Source: UBA9676 sp963837105 (GTDB lineage: Bacteria; Actinomycetota; Actinomycetes; Streptosporangiales; Streptosporangiaceae). Taken from it: a stretch of DNA of 64,000 nucleotides. A program made the translations under genes and the position numbers. Positions 8,824 to 17,511 of this stretch are shown here, piece after piece (position 1 is the stretch's first letter; the number at the start of each line of letters is the position of its first letter). The DNA lies in NCBI GenBank assembly GCA_963837105.1, contig CAWIMG010000026.1, positions 1 through 64,000 of the forward strand, written 5' to 3'. The notes beneath the pieces are model-generated. The model saw nothing but the letters and a program-made list of their open reading frames with translations. It searched no databases and was not told the origin of the DNA.

Positions 8824-8840
8824 CCGATCAACTTGATAGG
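8824..8840. promoter_or_regulatory. 17-bp near-palindrome upstream of ssuA, possible operator
   Basis: CCGATCAACTTGATAGG is symmetric around the central C except for one position. It ends about 14 bases before the ssuA start, so it overlaps the 5' leader or promoter. It could bind a regulator of sulfur-source use. No regulator gene is adjacent. Confidence 0.4.
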
Positions 8841-8900
8841 CAAATATGCCAGGAGTTCCAGGTGGATGCAACTTCGGTGGTGTTACCGGTTTCGATGGTG

Positions 8901-9872
8901 CTAGGGGGTGGCGCTCACGTGCGGCGCTGGCACGTGATGCCCGCGGAACAGCAGGGCCGCCACCTGCGTCAGCGTCTGTGTCCCGTCGGCGTAGCCGCCC
9001 TCGCCGTTCAGCGAGTTCATCATGGCCAGGGTGTACTCCTCGCCCGGCCCGGCGAACCCGACCGAGTCGATGATCCAGCCCGGCTTCTCCACCGACCAGC
9101 CGTCCTTGTTACCCGGCTGGCTGGCCCGGCCCGCCCCCCACACGCCGAAGTGCTGCACCTGCGCGACATGCCGCAGCTGGTGCACCAGGTAGTTCTTGAG
9201 CGGGACGGGCAGCTTGTCCAGCAGGTAGTTGATGACCCGGCTCTCGTCCTCGGCCGTGCAGGTCATCTCACCCCAGTACGGCCCGGACACCCCGGCCTGG
9301 GGCAGGTACTGGGCGCTGGCCAGGCCGATCTTGCCGAAGAAGCTGGTGTAGAACTCCGAGCCGTACTTGAACCACAGATCGTCGGCGGCGTTGTCCGAAC
9401 TCACGTGCAGCATCTGGTACATCACCGCCCAGTCGGCGGGCGACAGGTGGATGACCCCGGCCTCGTTCTGCAGCAGCAAGGTGATCGCCATCGCCAGCTT
9501 GCTGGTGGACGCCATGTAGATCTGGGTGCCGGCGTAGGAGTTCCGCCATACCGCGCCGGTGTCACGGTCCCGGAGCACAACCCCGGTCACGCCGGGGCGG
9601 TGCCGCAGGTAGTGCTCGACCTCGGCGATCCGCAGCCGCATCGGGCAGGAGAACCCGGCCGGCCTGCTCGGGCAGGGCGCCGTGGATGGCGAGAGCGCGG
9701 GCGTGGCGGATGACGCCACCAGCGGCGCCGGATGGCCGGTCGTGGTAGCCGGGCTGGCGGGCGACCCGCCGGCCAGGCCACAGCCCGCCAGTGCCGCCAG
9801 CGCGAGCACGGCACCGGCCACGCATCCGCCGTTGCGCACCAGGTTCCGTGCGGCGGTCCGGGGCCCAGTCAC
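8901..9872 (-). CDS. Serine hydrolase lipoprotein of the beta-lactamase/transpeptidase fold
   Basis: A 323-residue lipoprotein (from GTG 9872) with lipobox LAALAGC at about 25-31 and a Ser/Thr/Pro/Ala linker to about residue 70. The catalytic domain shows the class A arrangement: S-T-S-K at 122-125 (SxxK), S-D-N at 159-161, and KDGW where KTG normally stands. Family members are secreted beta-lactamases or related penicillin-interacting hydrolases. The altered third motif and the actinobacterial context make true beta-lactamase activity uncertain. GTG 9872 is chosen because it gives a correct signal peptide; the open frame extends upstream without one. Confidence 0.75.
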   Translation of the reverse strand: MTGPRTAARNLVRNGGCVAGAVLALAALAGCGLAGGSPASPATTTGHPAPLVASSATPALSPSTAPCPSRPAGFSCPMRLRIAEVEHYLRHRPGVTGVVLRDRDTGAVWRNSYAGTQIYMASTSKLAMAITLLLQNEAGVIHLSPADWAVMYQMLHVSSDNAADDLWFKYGSEFYTSFFGKIGLASAQYLPQAGVSGPYWGEMTCTAEDESRVINYLLDKLPVPLKNYLVHQLRHVAQVQHFGVWGAGRASQPGNKDGWSVEKPGWIIDSVGFAGPGEEYTLAMMNSLNGEGGYADGTQTLTQVAALLFRGHHVPAPHVSATP

Positions 9873-9924
9873 GGATCCCGAGCATACGAACCGGCAGGCG
9901 GGGGCACGGGTGGTTCGCCCAGGA

Positions 9925-10302
9925 TCAGTTCCCGCCCGGGGTGTTGAACTCGATCCCGGCCACCGACGGGAACCGCTGCAGGCACTTCTGCAGCCTGGCC
10001 AGATCGCCGTCGCTGGCATTGTTGACCTGGTAGCGCACGTCGTTCAGCACGTCCGAGGCCAGATGGTCGGTCGGCAGCGGTTCCGGCACCGCGTTCGGCA
10101 CATGTGAGCAGGCGGCGCGGACCTTGAGCCGGACCGTGTTGGAGGTCTGCGGCTGGAACTGGACCACCGCTTCCTGCTGGCCGAAGGCCTTGTCGAAGGA
10201 TGCGCATCCGGCTGCCGGCAGCGCTGCCAGGACGGCCAGCGCCGCCCCGGCCGCCGCCCGGCGGCGGTGGGCGGGCCGGTGACCGGCGGTGGCTGCTGGC
10301 AC
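9925..10302 (-). CDS. Small secreted lipoprotein, unknown function, 125 aa
   Basis: From GTG 10302 the protein has a basic N-terminus, a hydrophobic stretch and the lipobox LPAAGC near residue 30, then about 95 residues with two further cysteines (AACSHVP and QKCLQRFP) that could form a disulfide. Segments such as VVQFQPQTSNTVRLKVRAAC and ASDVLNDVRYQVNNASDGDL suggest a small alpha/beta domain; I do not recognise it. It sits 52 bp upstream of the serine hydrolase lipoprotein on the same strand and probably forms a two-gene unit with it. Confidence 0.7.
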   Translation of the reverse strand: MPAATAGHRPAHRRRAAAGAALAVLAALPAAGCASFDKAFGQQEAVVQFQPQTSNTVRLKVRAACSHVPNAVPEPLPTDHLASDVLNDVRYQVNNASDGDLARLQKCLQRFPSVAGIEFNTPGGN

Positions 10303-10433
10303 GGGTGCCAGCTTAGAGGCCTCCCGCAGTGCCGCTGCCCGGGCCGCGCAGGGACCAGAACGCGGTGCCAGCACCGCGGAGGTGGCCTGCCGGGTACGGT
10401 TTGACCGGCGGGGTGGGCTGACCTGGAGGCGCC

Positions 10434-12287
10434 GTGGCCGGTCGGATCGAGGATTACGCGCTGATCGGCGACATGCAGTCCGCCGCCCTGGTCGGCAGGG
10501 ACGGCTCGGTCGACTGGCTGTGCCTGCCCCGGTTCGACTCACCCGCCTGTTTCGCGAGCCTGCTGGGTGATGAGTCGCACGGCCTGTGGCGGATCGCCCC
10601 GGCCGGGCAGGCCGAGGTGAGCCGCCGCTACCAGGGCGAGACGCTGATCCTGGAGACCACCTGGCGCGCCCCCGGCGGGAGCGCCCGGGTGATCGACTTC
10701 ATGCCGCCGCGGGACGGTGCGCCACCGATCCTGATCCGCCTGGTGGAAGGCATCGAGGGCTCGCTCGACATGGAGTGCCTGCTGCGGATCCGGTTCGGCT
10801 ATGGGCAGGTCGTGCCCTGGGTACGGCGGCTGGACATGCGGATCGCCGCGATCGCCGGGCCGGACAGCGTGTGGCTGACTACCCCGGTCGGGCTGACCGG
10901 CCGCGACCTCGCCCACACGGCGACGTTCACGGTGACCGCCGGCGAACGGGTGCCGTTCGTGCTCGGCTGGCTGCCATCCCACCAGCAGCAGCACGACCAG
11001 GTCGACGTGCCGCAGGTGCTGGCCGACACCACCCGGTTCTGGCAGGACTGGTCCGCGCGGTGCACCTACCACGGGCCGCACCGGGAAGCGGTGATCCGCT
11101 CGCTGATCACCCTGAAGGCGCTCACCTACGGGCCTACCGGCGGCATCGTGGCAGCGGCCACCACCTCCCTGCCCGAGGACATCGGTGGCACCCGCAACTG
11201 GGACTACCGCTACTGCTGGCTGCGGGACGCCACGATCACGCTGGAGGCGCTGCTGCGCACCGGCTACACCGAGGAAGCGGTCGCCTGGCGGGCCTGGCTG
11301 GAGCGGGCGATCGCCGGCCAGCCGCGGGATGTGCAGATCATGTACGGGGTGGCCGGTGAGCGGCGGCTGCCCGAATGGGAGGCCGACTGGCTGCCCGGTT
11401 ACGAGGGCTCGGTGCCGGTCCGGATCGGCAACGCCGCGGTCAACCAGCGCCAGCTGGATGTGTTCGGCGAGGTCATCGACGCGCTGGCGCTGAGCCGGCG
11501 CTCCGGGACCGGCGCCGACCGGCATGCCTGGTCACTCCAGCGCCTGCTGCTCGGCTTCCTCGCGAAGAACTGGGACCAGCCGGATGAGGGCATCTGGGAG
11601 GTCCGCGGCCCGCGCCGGTACTTCGTGCACTCCAAGATCATGGCCTGGGTGGCCTTCGACCGCGCGGTGCACGCCACCGAGCAGGGCCTGCCCGGCCCGG
11701 CCGGGCAGTGGCGGGAGATCCGCGACCAGATCCACCAGCAGGTCTGCGAGCAGGGCTATGACCCGAACATCGGGGCATTCACGCAGTACTACGGCTCGCG
11801 GGAACTGGATGCGGCGGTGCTGCTCATGCTCGAGGTAGGGTTCCTGCCGCCGGACGACCCGCGGGCGGTCTCCACCGTCGAGGTGATCCAGCGCGAGCTC
11901 ACCTCCGCCGGCCTGCTGCGCCGGTACGGCCTGCCGCAGTCGGCCGGTGGGCGGCAGTCGGCGGTGGATGGCCTGCCGGGCTCCGAAGGCGCGTTCCTGG
12001 CCTGCAGTTTCTGGCTGGTCAACGCCCTGGATCTGATCGGCAGGCGGGACGAGGCCGGCGAACTTTTCGAGCGCCTGCTGGCCCTGCGCAACGACGTCGG
12101 GCTGCTCAGCGAGGAATACGACCCGCGCTACCAGCGGCAGGTGGGAAATACGCCGCAGGCGTTCAGCCACGTGCCGCTGATCCAGGCCGCGCTCAACCTC
12201 GATGCCCACTCGCCGGGACACTCCCGGCGCCCGGCCGGCCGCCCGGGGCGGCCCGCGGGGCGGCCCGCGGAGCGTGGCCGGGCGTGA
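10434..12287 (+). CDS. Glycoside hydrolase family 15 protein (trehalase/glucoamylase-like)
   Basis: A 617-residue cytosolic enzyme with the N-terminal beta-sandwich (IEDYALIGDMQSAALVGRDG, SVDWLCLPRFDSPACF) and the (alpha/alpha)6 barrel of GH15. The barrel is marked by GGTRNWDYRYCWLRDATIT around 245-265 and by QSAVDGLPGSEGAFLACSFW near 510. Actinobacterial members of this length include characterised trehalases and glucoamylase-like enzymes that invert the glycosidic bond. The GTG start at 10434 has a ribosome site (ctggagg). The stop overlaps the start of the downstream sulfotransferase, so the two are coupled. The exact sugar cannot be read from sequence. Confidence 0.87.
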   Translation: MAGRIEDYALIGDMQSAALVGRDGSVDWLCLPRFDSPACFASLLGDESHGLWRIAPAGQAEVSRRYQGETLILETTWRAPGGSARVIDFMPPRDGAPPILIRLVEGIEGSLDMECLLRIRFGYGQVVPWVRRLDMRIAAIAGPDSVWLTTPVGLTGRDLAHTATFTVTAGERVPFVLGWLPSHQQQHDQVDVPQVLADTTRFWQDWSARCTYHGPHREAVIRSLITLKALTYGPTGGIVAAATTSLPEDIGGTRNWDYRYCWLRDATITLEALLRTGYTEEAVAWRAWLERAIAGQPRDVQIMYGVAGERRLPEWEADWLPGYEGSVPVRIGNAAVNQRQLDVFGEVIDALALSRRSGTGADRHAWSLQRLLLGFLAKNWDQPDEGIWEVRGPRRYFVHSKIMAWVAFDRAVHATEQGLPGPAGQWREIRDQIHQQVCEQGYDPNIGAFTQYYGSRELDAAVLLMLEVGFLPPDDPRAVSTVEVIQRELTSAGLLRRYGLPQSAGGRQSAVDGLPGSEGAFLACSFWLVNALDLIGRRDEAGELFERLLALRNDVGLLSEEYDPRYQRQVGNTPQAFSHVPLIQAALNLDAHSPGHSRRPAGRPGRPAGRPAERGRA

Positions 12288-13258
12288 CCGAAGCCCCCGA
12301 GGGCACCGGCCTGCTGAGCTCACCGCCCGCCGATGCTGTGGCCACCTCCCCGCGCCCAGCCGCGGCCCGGCCGCACATCCTGGTGCTGAACGGCCGCAAG
12401 GTGGCCCAGCCGGTCTTCGTGCTCGGCGCGCCCTGCTCGGGGACGGGCATCCTGGCCCGCGCGCTCAAGCGGACCAGCGGCTTCCATGTGACGCTCGGCC
12501 AGCGCTGGGTGCTGCCGGTGGTGCACGGGTTCGCCCGCAACCCGGGACTGGCCCGGGGCCGGGCGGAGGCCGCGGCGACCGTGCTGCGGGACGCGTTCGC
12601 CCAGGGCTGGCAGGTCACCCCGCACTGCTGCCTGGGCTGCTCGGCGGCCTGCCGGGAAGCGGGCCGGGTGACAGGCACCGGCCCATGCGTGCCCGAGCGG
12701 GGCATCACCCGCTATGGCGACGCAAGCCCGGACCTGCTGTACTGCGCCGAGTCACTGGTGGACGCCTTTCCCGATGCCCGGCTGGTGCAGATCATCCGGG
12801 ACGGCCGGGACGCGGTGGCGGGCATGCTCACCGACCAGGGCGCGCTGGCCTGGTTCGCCTCCGGTGCGGTGAATCTGGCGGCCGGGTCCAGCCTGCCGGT
12901 GCTCGGCGTGGAGTCACCGGCGGACCGGGCCGAATGGCCAGGCCTGCCGGTGGCCGGGAAATGCGCGATGCGCTGGCGCGGCACGGTACGGCTGATGGCG
13001 CGGCTGCGCACCGCCATGACCCCTGATCAGCTCATCACGCTGCGCTATGAGGAGATGATCCGGCAGCCGGCGACCGCGGCCCGGGCGGTGTCGGAGTTCA
13101 TCGGCGCCGAGGTCAGCGCGCTGGAACTGCGGCCAGGCCCGGATCCGGCGGCCGAGCCGGGCGGCTGGCGGCGCCAGCTCAGCCCGGCCCAGGCGGCGCA
13201 GGTGGCGCGGATCGCCGGGGACGAGTTGCGCCGGGTCGGCTATGGGGAGACCGGCTGA
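12284..13258 (+). CDS. Sulfotransferase family protein
   Basis: A 324-residue protein with the two PAPS-binding elements of cytosolic sulfotransferases: a 5'-phosphosulfate loop, PVFVLGAPCSGTGILARAL, near residues 45-63, and a 3'-phosphate-binding stretch, LVQIIRDGRDAVAGML, near 167-182. The middle contains an unusual cysteine-rich patch, CCLGCSAAC, absent from typical family members. The GTG start overlaps the last codon of the GH15 gene by four bases. Its 3' end overlaps the convergent ABC exporter by 19 bp. The acceptor is unknown; coupling to a glucosidase suggests a sugar or glycolipid. Confidence 0.82.
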   Translation: MTEAPEGTGLLSSPPADAVATSPRPAAARPHILVLNGRKVAQPVFVLGAPCSGTGILARALKRTSGFHVTLGQRWVLPVVHGFARNPGLARGRAEAAATVLRDAFAQGWQVTPHCCLGCSAACREAGRVTGTGPCVPERGITRYGDASPDLLYCAESLVDAFPDARLVQIIRDGRDAVAGMLTDQGALAWFASGAVNLAAGSSLPVLGVESPADRAEWPGLPVAGKCAMRWRGTVRLMARLRTAMTPDQLITLRYEEMIRQPATAARAVSEFIGAEVSALELRPGPDPAAEPGGWRRQLSPAQAAQVARIAGDELRRVGYGETG

Positions 13259-15225
13259 CCGGAGCCGTTCCCGGCCACGTTCGCCTCCGCGGGCTGCCGT
13301 TCCTGGCTGGCGAACTGGGTCAGGTACAGCTCGGCGTACAGGCCGCCCGCGGCCAGCAGATCCTCGTGCCGTCCCCGCTCGATCACCTGGCCGTGCTCGA
13401 TGACCAGGATCTGGTCGGCCTCCCGGATGGTGGACAGCCGGTGCGCGATCACCAGTGAGGTCCGGCCGGCCAGCGCGGTCCGCAGCGCGTTCTTGACCGC
13501 CAGCTCGGACTCGGAGTCCAGGTGCGCGGTGGCCTCGTCGAGCACCACCACCGACGGCGCCTTCAGCAGCAGCCGGGCGATCGCGATCCGCTGCTTCTCC
13601 CCGCCCGACAGCCGGTACCCGCGGTCACCGACCACGGTGTCCAGGCCGTCCGGCAGGCTGGCCACCAGTTCCCAGATCTGGGCCGCGCGGCAGGCCTCGA
13701 TCAGCTCTGCCTCGGTGGCACTGGGCCGGGCATAGGCCAGGTTGGCGCGGATCGTGTCGTGGAACATGTGCGCGTCCTGGGTGACCACGCCGACCGCGTC
13801 GTGCAGCGAGTCCAGGGTCAGGTCGCGCAGATCGTGCCCGCCGATCCGGACCGACCCCGCGCCCGGGTCGTAGAGCCGGGCGACCAGGTGGGTGATGGTC
13901 GTCTTGCCCGCGCCGGACGGCCCGACCAGCGCGGTGAGCTGGCCGGCCGGGGCGGTGAAGCTGACGTCCCGCAGCACGTCCTGATTGCCGCCGGGCCGCT
14001 CGGGCAGCGGCAGGGCGATCGACTCCAGCGAGGCCAGCGACACCTCGCTGGCGGACGGGTAGCGGAACGAGACATGGTCGAAGACCACCGCGGGCGCCAC
14101 CGGCTGCTGGCTGCTGGGCTGCTGGCTGCTGGGCCGCTGGCCGTTGCCGCCGGACGGCCCGGGCAGCGGGATCGCTCCTGGGCGCTCGGCGATGAGCGGC
14201 TTCAGATCCAGCACCTCGAACACCCGGTCGAAGCTGACCAGCGCGGTCATCACGTCCACCTGCACGTTGGACAGCGAGGTGATCGGCCCGTACAGCCTGG
14301 CGAGCAGCGCGGTCAGCGCCACCAGCGTGCCCAGCTCGAAGGTCCCGTGGATGACCAGGGCGCCACCGAGCCCGTAGACGACCGCGGTGGCCAGCGACGC
14401 GAGCAGGGTGAGGGCGATGAACAGGGCGCTGCCGTACATGGCAGTGGCCACCCCGATGTCACGCACCTGGGCGGCCCGGCCGGCGAAGACGCGTGTCTCG
14501 TCTTGCGGGCGGCCGAACAGCTTGACCAGCATGGCCCCGGCCACATTGAACCGCTCGGTCATGGTGCTGCCCATCTCGGCGTCGAGCTGCATCGACTCGC
14601 GGGTCAGCCGCTGCAGCCGGCGGCCGACCAGCCGGGCCGGGATGATGAACATGGGGATCAGCACCAGCGCGACGACGGTCACCAGCCAAGACAGGTACAG
14701 CATCGCGCCGAGCACCAGCAGCAGGCTCAGCACGTTGGACACCACCCCGGACAGGGTGGAGGTGATGGCCTGCTGGGCGCCGATGACGTCGCTGTTGAGC
14801 CGGCTCACCAGGGACCCGGTCTGGGCGCGGGTGAAGAAAGCGATCGGCTGCCGCTGCACGTGCTCGAACACCTGGGTGCGCAGGTCGTAGATGAGGCCCT
14901 CGCCGATCTTTGCCGACAGCCAGCGCTGCCAGATCGACAGCAGGGCGCTGAACAGGGCGAGCCCGGCGACCAGCCCGGCCACCCAGAGCACGACGGCGGT
15001 GTGGCGGGGCAGGATGCCCTGGTCGATCAGCGTCTTGAGCAGCAGCGGCACGGCGACCGTGATGACCGCCGTTATCGAGGTGGTGACCAGGAACAGCGCC
15101 AGCGTCCACCGGTACGGGCGGGCGTAGGTGGCGACCCGGCGCACGGTGCCCGGCTTGATCCGCTGGTGCGTGATGGACCGGTCGCGGCTGAACGACCGCA
15201 TCGCGTGCCAGTTGGCGGCGTACAT
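13240..15225 (-). CDS. ABC exporter, fused permease and ATPase (multidrug/lipid type)
   Basis: A 661-residue half-transporter. Six transmembrane helices occupy about residues 25-330 (ABC type 1 exporter fold), followed by a Gln/Ser/Pro-rich linker with a short repeated SSQQP and a C-terminal ATPase: Walker A VGPSGAGKTT, Q-loop VTQDAHMFHDT, signature LSGGEKQRIAIARLL and Walker B VVVLDEATAHLD. Members export drugs, lipids or peptides as homodimers. It diverges from the MBL-fold gene and converges on the sulfotransferase. The GTG/ATG choice at the extreme 5' end is uncertain by a few residues. Confidence 0.88.
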   Translation of the reverse strand: MYAANWHAMRSFSRDRSITHQRIKPGTVRRVATYARPYRWTLALFLVTTSITAVITVAVPLLLKTLIDQGILPRHTAVVLWVAGLVAGLALFSALLSIWQRWLSAKIGEGLIYDLRTQVFEHVQRQPIAFFTRAQTGSLVSRLNSDVIGAQQAITSTLSGVVSNVLSLLLVLGAMLYLSWLVTVVALVLIPMFIIPARLVGRRLQRLTRESMQLDAEMGSTMTERFNVAGAMLVKLFGRPQDETRVFAGRAAQVRDIGVATAMYGSALFIALTLLASLATAVVYGLGGALVIHGTFELGTLVALTALLARLYGPITSLSNVQVDVMTALVSFDRVFEVLDLKPLIAERPGAIPLPGPSGGNGQRPSSQQPSSQQPVAPAVVFDHVSFRYPSASEVSLASLESIALPLPERPGGNQDVLRDVSFTAPAGQLTALVGPSGAGKTTITHLVARLYDPGAGSVRIGGHDLRDLTLDSLHDAVGVVTQDAHMFHDTIRANLAYARPSATEAELIEACRAAQIWELVASLPDGLDTVVGDRGYRLSGGEKQRIAIARLLLKAPSVVVLDEATAHLDSESELAVKNALRTALAGRTSLVIAHRLSTIREADQILVIEHGQVIERGRHEDLLAAGGLYAELYLTQFASQERQPAEANVAGNGSGQPVSP

Positions 15226-15314
15226 GACGGGGCAACACCGGCCGGGGCGCCGCTCTTCCCTTGTCCGCTATGGGCGATCATGGACGGGCCGGGCCCGATG
15301 AGCAGAGGACAGAT

Positions 15315-16358
15315 GTGAGCACACCAGCCAGGACGACCAGTGCCGACTGGGCCGAGCCCGGTGCTTACCTGGTCGCGCCCGGAGTGCACCGGGTGCCGCT
15401 CCCGCTGCCCACCGACGGGCTGCGGGCGGTGAACGTCTATCTGCTGGAAACGGCCCGTGGCCTCGTCCTCATCGACGGCGGCTGGGCGCTGGCGGAGTCG
15501 CGGGCAGCGCTGGCCACCGCGCTGGCCGGGCTCGGCGCCGGGCTGGGCGACATCCGGCACTTCCTGGTCACCCACGTCCACCGGGACCACTACACGCAGG
15601 CGGTGCAGCTGCGGCGGGAGTTCGGCAGCAAGGTGAGCCTCGGCGCGGGTGAGGCCGAAGCCATCCGGGTGCTGCTGACCGGCGGCTCGCGGCCGCTCGA
15701 GCCCCAGGCCAGGCAGCTGATGGCGAGCGGCGCGGAGGTGGTGCTGGCGCGGCTGCGCGCATCCGGGGTGATCCCGCCGGGCCGGCCGCCCGGCTGGGAG
15801 GCGCCGGATGAGTGGCTGGCGCCGGGCCAGGAGATCGACCTGGATGGCCGCACCCTGCGGGTGGTGCCGACACCGGGCCACACGCAGGGCCACGTCGTAT
15901 TCACCGACGCCGGATCCGGGCTGCTGTTCGCCGGCGACCACGTGCTGCCGCACATCACCCCGTCCATCGGCTTCGAGCCGGTCCTGGCCCGGCAGCCGCT
16001 GGGCGACTACCTGGCGTCGCTGCGCCTGGTCCGGGCCATGCCGGACCTGCGCCTGCTGCCGGCGCACGGGCCGGTCACCGCCAGCACCCACACCCGGGTG
16101 GACGAACTGCTGCGCCATCACGATGACCGGTTCACCGCCTGCGCGGACGCGGTCACGGCCGGTGCGGCCACCGGCTACCAGGTGGCCCGGGCGCTGCGGT
16201 GGACGAGCCGTGACCGGCGCCTGGACGAGCTGGATCCGTTCAACCAGATGCTCGCGGTCATCGAGACCCGGCTGCACCTGGATCTGCTCGCCGCCCAGGG
16301 CCGGCTGACGGTCATCTGGACGGACGGAGTGGCCTGCTACGACAGCTGGCCCCGCTGA
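15315..16358 (+). CDS. MBL-fold metallo-hydrolase
   Basis: A 347-residue soluble protein with the metal-binding motif HVHRDH at residues 87-92, a second-site histidine in TPGHTQGHVVF, the aspartate in LLFAGDHVLPHITP, and a C-terminal histidine in LLPAHGPVT. This makes it a binuclear zinc hydrolase of the glyoxalase II/lactonase-like group. A C-terminal winged-helix-like extension (ALRWTSRDRRLDELDPFNQM) resembles the LACTB2-type tail. GTG 15315 follows a ribosome site (agagga). Substrate unknown. It overlaps the convergent enoyl-CoA hydratase by 22 bp. Confidence 0.85.
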   Translation: MSTPARTTSADWAEPGAYLVAPGVHRVPLPLPTDGLRAVNVYLLETARGLVLIDGGWALAESRAALATALAGLGAGLGDIRHFLVTHVHRDHYTQAVQLRREFGSKVSLGAGEAEAIRVLLTGGSRPLEPQARQLMASGAEVVLARLRASGVIPPGRPPGWEAPDEWLAPGQEIDLDGRTLRVVPTPGHTQGHVVFTDAGSGLLFAGDHVLPHITPSIGFEPVLARQPLGDYLASLRLVRAMPDLRLLPAHGPVTASTHTRVDELLRHHDDRFTACADAVTAGAATGYQVARALRWTSRDRRLDELDPFNQMLAVIETRLHLDLLAAQGRLTVIWTDGVACYDSWPR

Positions 16359-17122
16359 AGTTCCGCCTGGCTGTGCCGCTCGGCGGCGGCCTGGCCGGCC
16401 AGCGAGTTGGTGCCCGCCTGGCCCAGTAGCTGCTTCACCGCCCGGGCGGTCGCCGGGTCGACGGCGAGAATGGCGGTGGCCAGGTCGGTGACGGCCGCGT
16501 CCAGTTCGCTGCCCGGCACCACCAGCTCGGCCAGCCGGAGCGTGCGGGCTTCCGCGGCGGCAACCGAGCGGCCGGTCAGGCACAGCTCCAGCGCGCGCGG
16601 CAGCCCGGCCAGGTCGACCAGCGGTTTGGTCCCCATCAGATCCGGCACCAGGCCGAGCGTGGGCTCGCGCATGCACAGCCGCGCGTCATCCGTCAGCACC
16701 CGCAGGTCACAGGCGAGTGCGAGCTGGAAGCCGGCGCCGATCGCATGCCCCTGCACGGCGGCCACCGACACCAGCGACGGATCATGCAGCCAGCCGAAAC
16801 CTTCCTGGCAGGACGCGATCCAGTCCTCGAAACCGGGGTCGGCCGGGCCCGGGAGGGGCGGCTCGGCCGGCACCGGCTCGCCCGCCAGCAGGCGCAGGTC
16901 GATGCCTGCGCAGAAGACCGGCCCCTCGCCGCGGACCACCACCACCCGGATGGCGGGCGGCAAGGCCCGCCCGATCGCGGCCAGCCCCCGCCACATGCCG
17001 GGAGTCATCGCGTTGCGCCGCTCCGGCCGGGACAGGGTGACCGTGGCCGCCCCTGGCACCGGCGCGTCCAGGTCCAGCCGCAGCCCGGCAGCCGCCAGTT
17101 CGGCCGGGGCGGGCAGCGGCAT
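16337..17122 (-). CDS. Enoyl-CoA hydratase/isomerase family protein
   Basis: A 261-residue crotonase-fold protein. Expected elements are seen in order: TLSRPERRNAMTPGM near 29-43, the oxyanion-hole loop FCAGIDLRLL near 69-78, and VQGHAIGAGFQLALACDLR near 123-141, ending in the C-terminal helices. The family hydrates or isomerises enoyl-CoA esters in fatty-acid or related catabolism. The glutamate pair typical of classical hydratases is partly replaced (MREPTLGLVPD), so isomerase-type activity is possible. The start is four bases upstream of the HTH gene stop, so the two may be co-transcribed. Confidence 0.83.
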   Translation of the reverse strand: MPLPAPAELAAAGLRLDLDAPVPGAATVTLSRPERRNAMTPGMWRGLAAIGRALPPAIRVVVVRGEGPVFCAGIDLRLLAGEPVPAEPPLPGPADPGFEDWIASCQEGFGWLHDPSLVSVAAVQGHAIGAGFQLALACDLRVLTDDARLCMREPTLGLVPDLMGTKPLVDLAGLPRALELCLTGRSVAAAEARTLRLAELVVPGSELDAAVTDLATAILAVDPATARAVKQLLGQAGTNSLAGQAAAERHSQAELQRGQLS

Positions 17123-17126
17123 CAGG

Positions 17127-17348
17127 TCAGCGATGCGCGCGGGCCTTGCCGCGGGTCGCGCCGCCGCGGCCGCGCAGCGACACCCCGTTCTCGGTGAGGA
17201 TACGGTGCACGAACCCGTAGGAGCGGCCGGTCGAGGCGGCCAGCGAGCGGATACTCTCGCCCGCGTCGTACCGCTTCTTCAGGTCCGACGCCAGCTTGGC
17301 GCGGTCCGCACCAGTGACGCGGGTGCCTTTCTTCAGGGTCTCGGCCAC
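17127..17348 (-). CDS. Small helix-turn-helix DNA-binding protein, 73 aa
   Basis: A short basic protein. A central helix-turn-helix (LKKRYDAGESIRSLAAS, then TGRSYGFVHRILTENGV) resembles resolvase or terpene-cluster-type HTH domains kept as free-standing proteins across actinobacteria. The C-terminal tail SLRGRGGATRGKARAHR is rich in Arg/Gly and likely contacts DNA or RNA. The GTG start has a strong ribosome site (cgggaggt). It lies five bases upstream of the enoyl-CoA hydratase. Target unknown. Confidence 0.78.
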   Translation of the reverse strand: MAETLKKGTRVTGADRAKLASDLKKRYDAGESIRSLAASTGRSYGFVHRILTENGVSLRGRGGATRGKARAHR

Positions 17349-17511
17349 GCGTACCTCCCGTGAACTGAAGCCGTCGCTGCGTTACCGGGGTCACCTACCA
17401 TGATCACTCATGACCCCCCCGATCGGCTACCCGGATCGGAGTAAATGATCACCGCCTTTTAGCGGGCCCTCGCAGTCCTACGGCCGGGCCCTCTTGGCCG
17501 GCCGGACGGTC

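Noticed and set aside
13522..15318. Long plus-strand open frame opposite the ABC exporter
   Set aside because: It is rich in Arg, Gly, Gln and Pro from reading the GC-biased antisense strand; the minus strand encodes a complete exporter with all ATPase motifs.
17349..17511. Possible regulatory RNA or repeat between the ABC-F and HTH genes
   Set aside because: Short GATCGG and TGATCA repeats occur, but none form a convincing stem or known riboswitch; kept as promoter space only.
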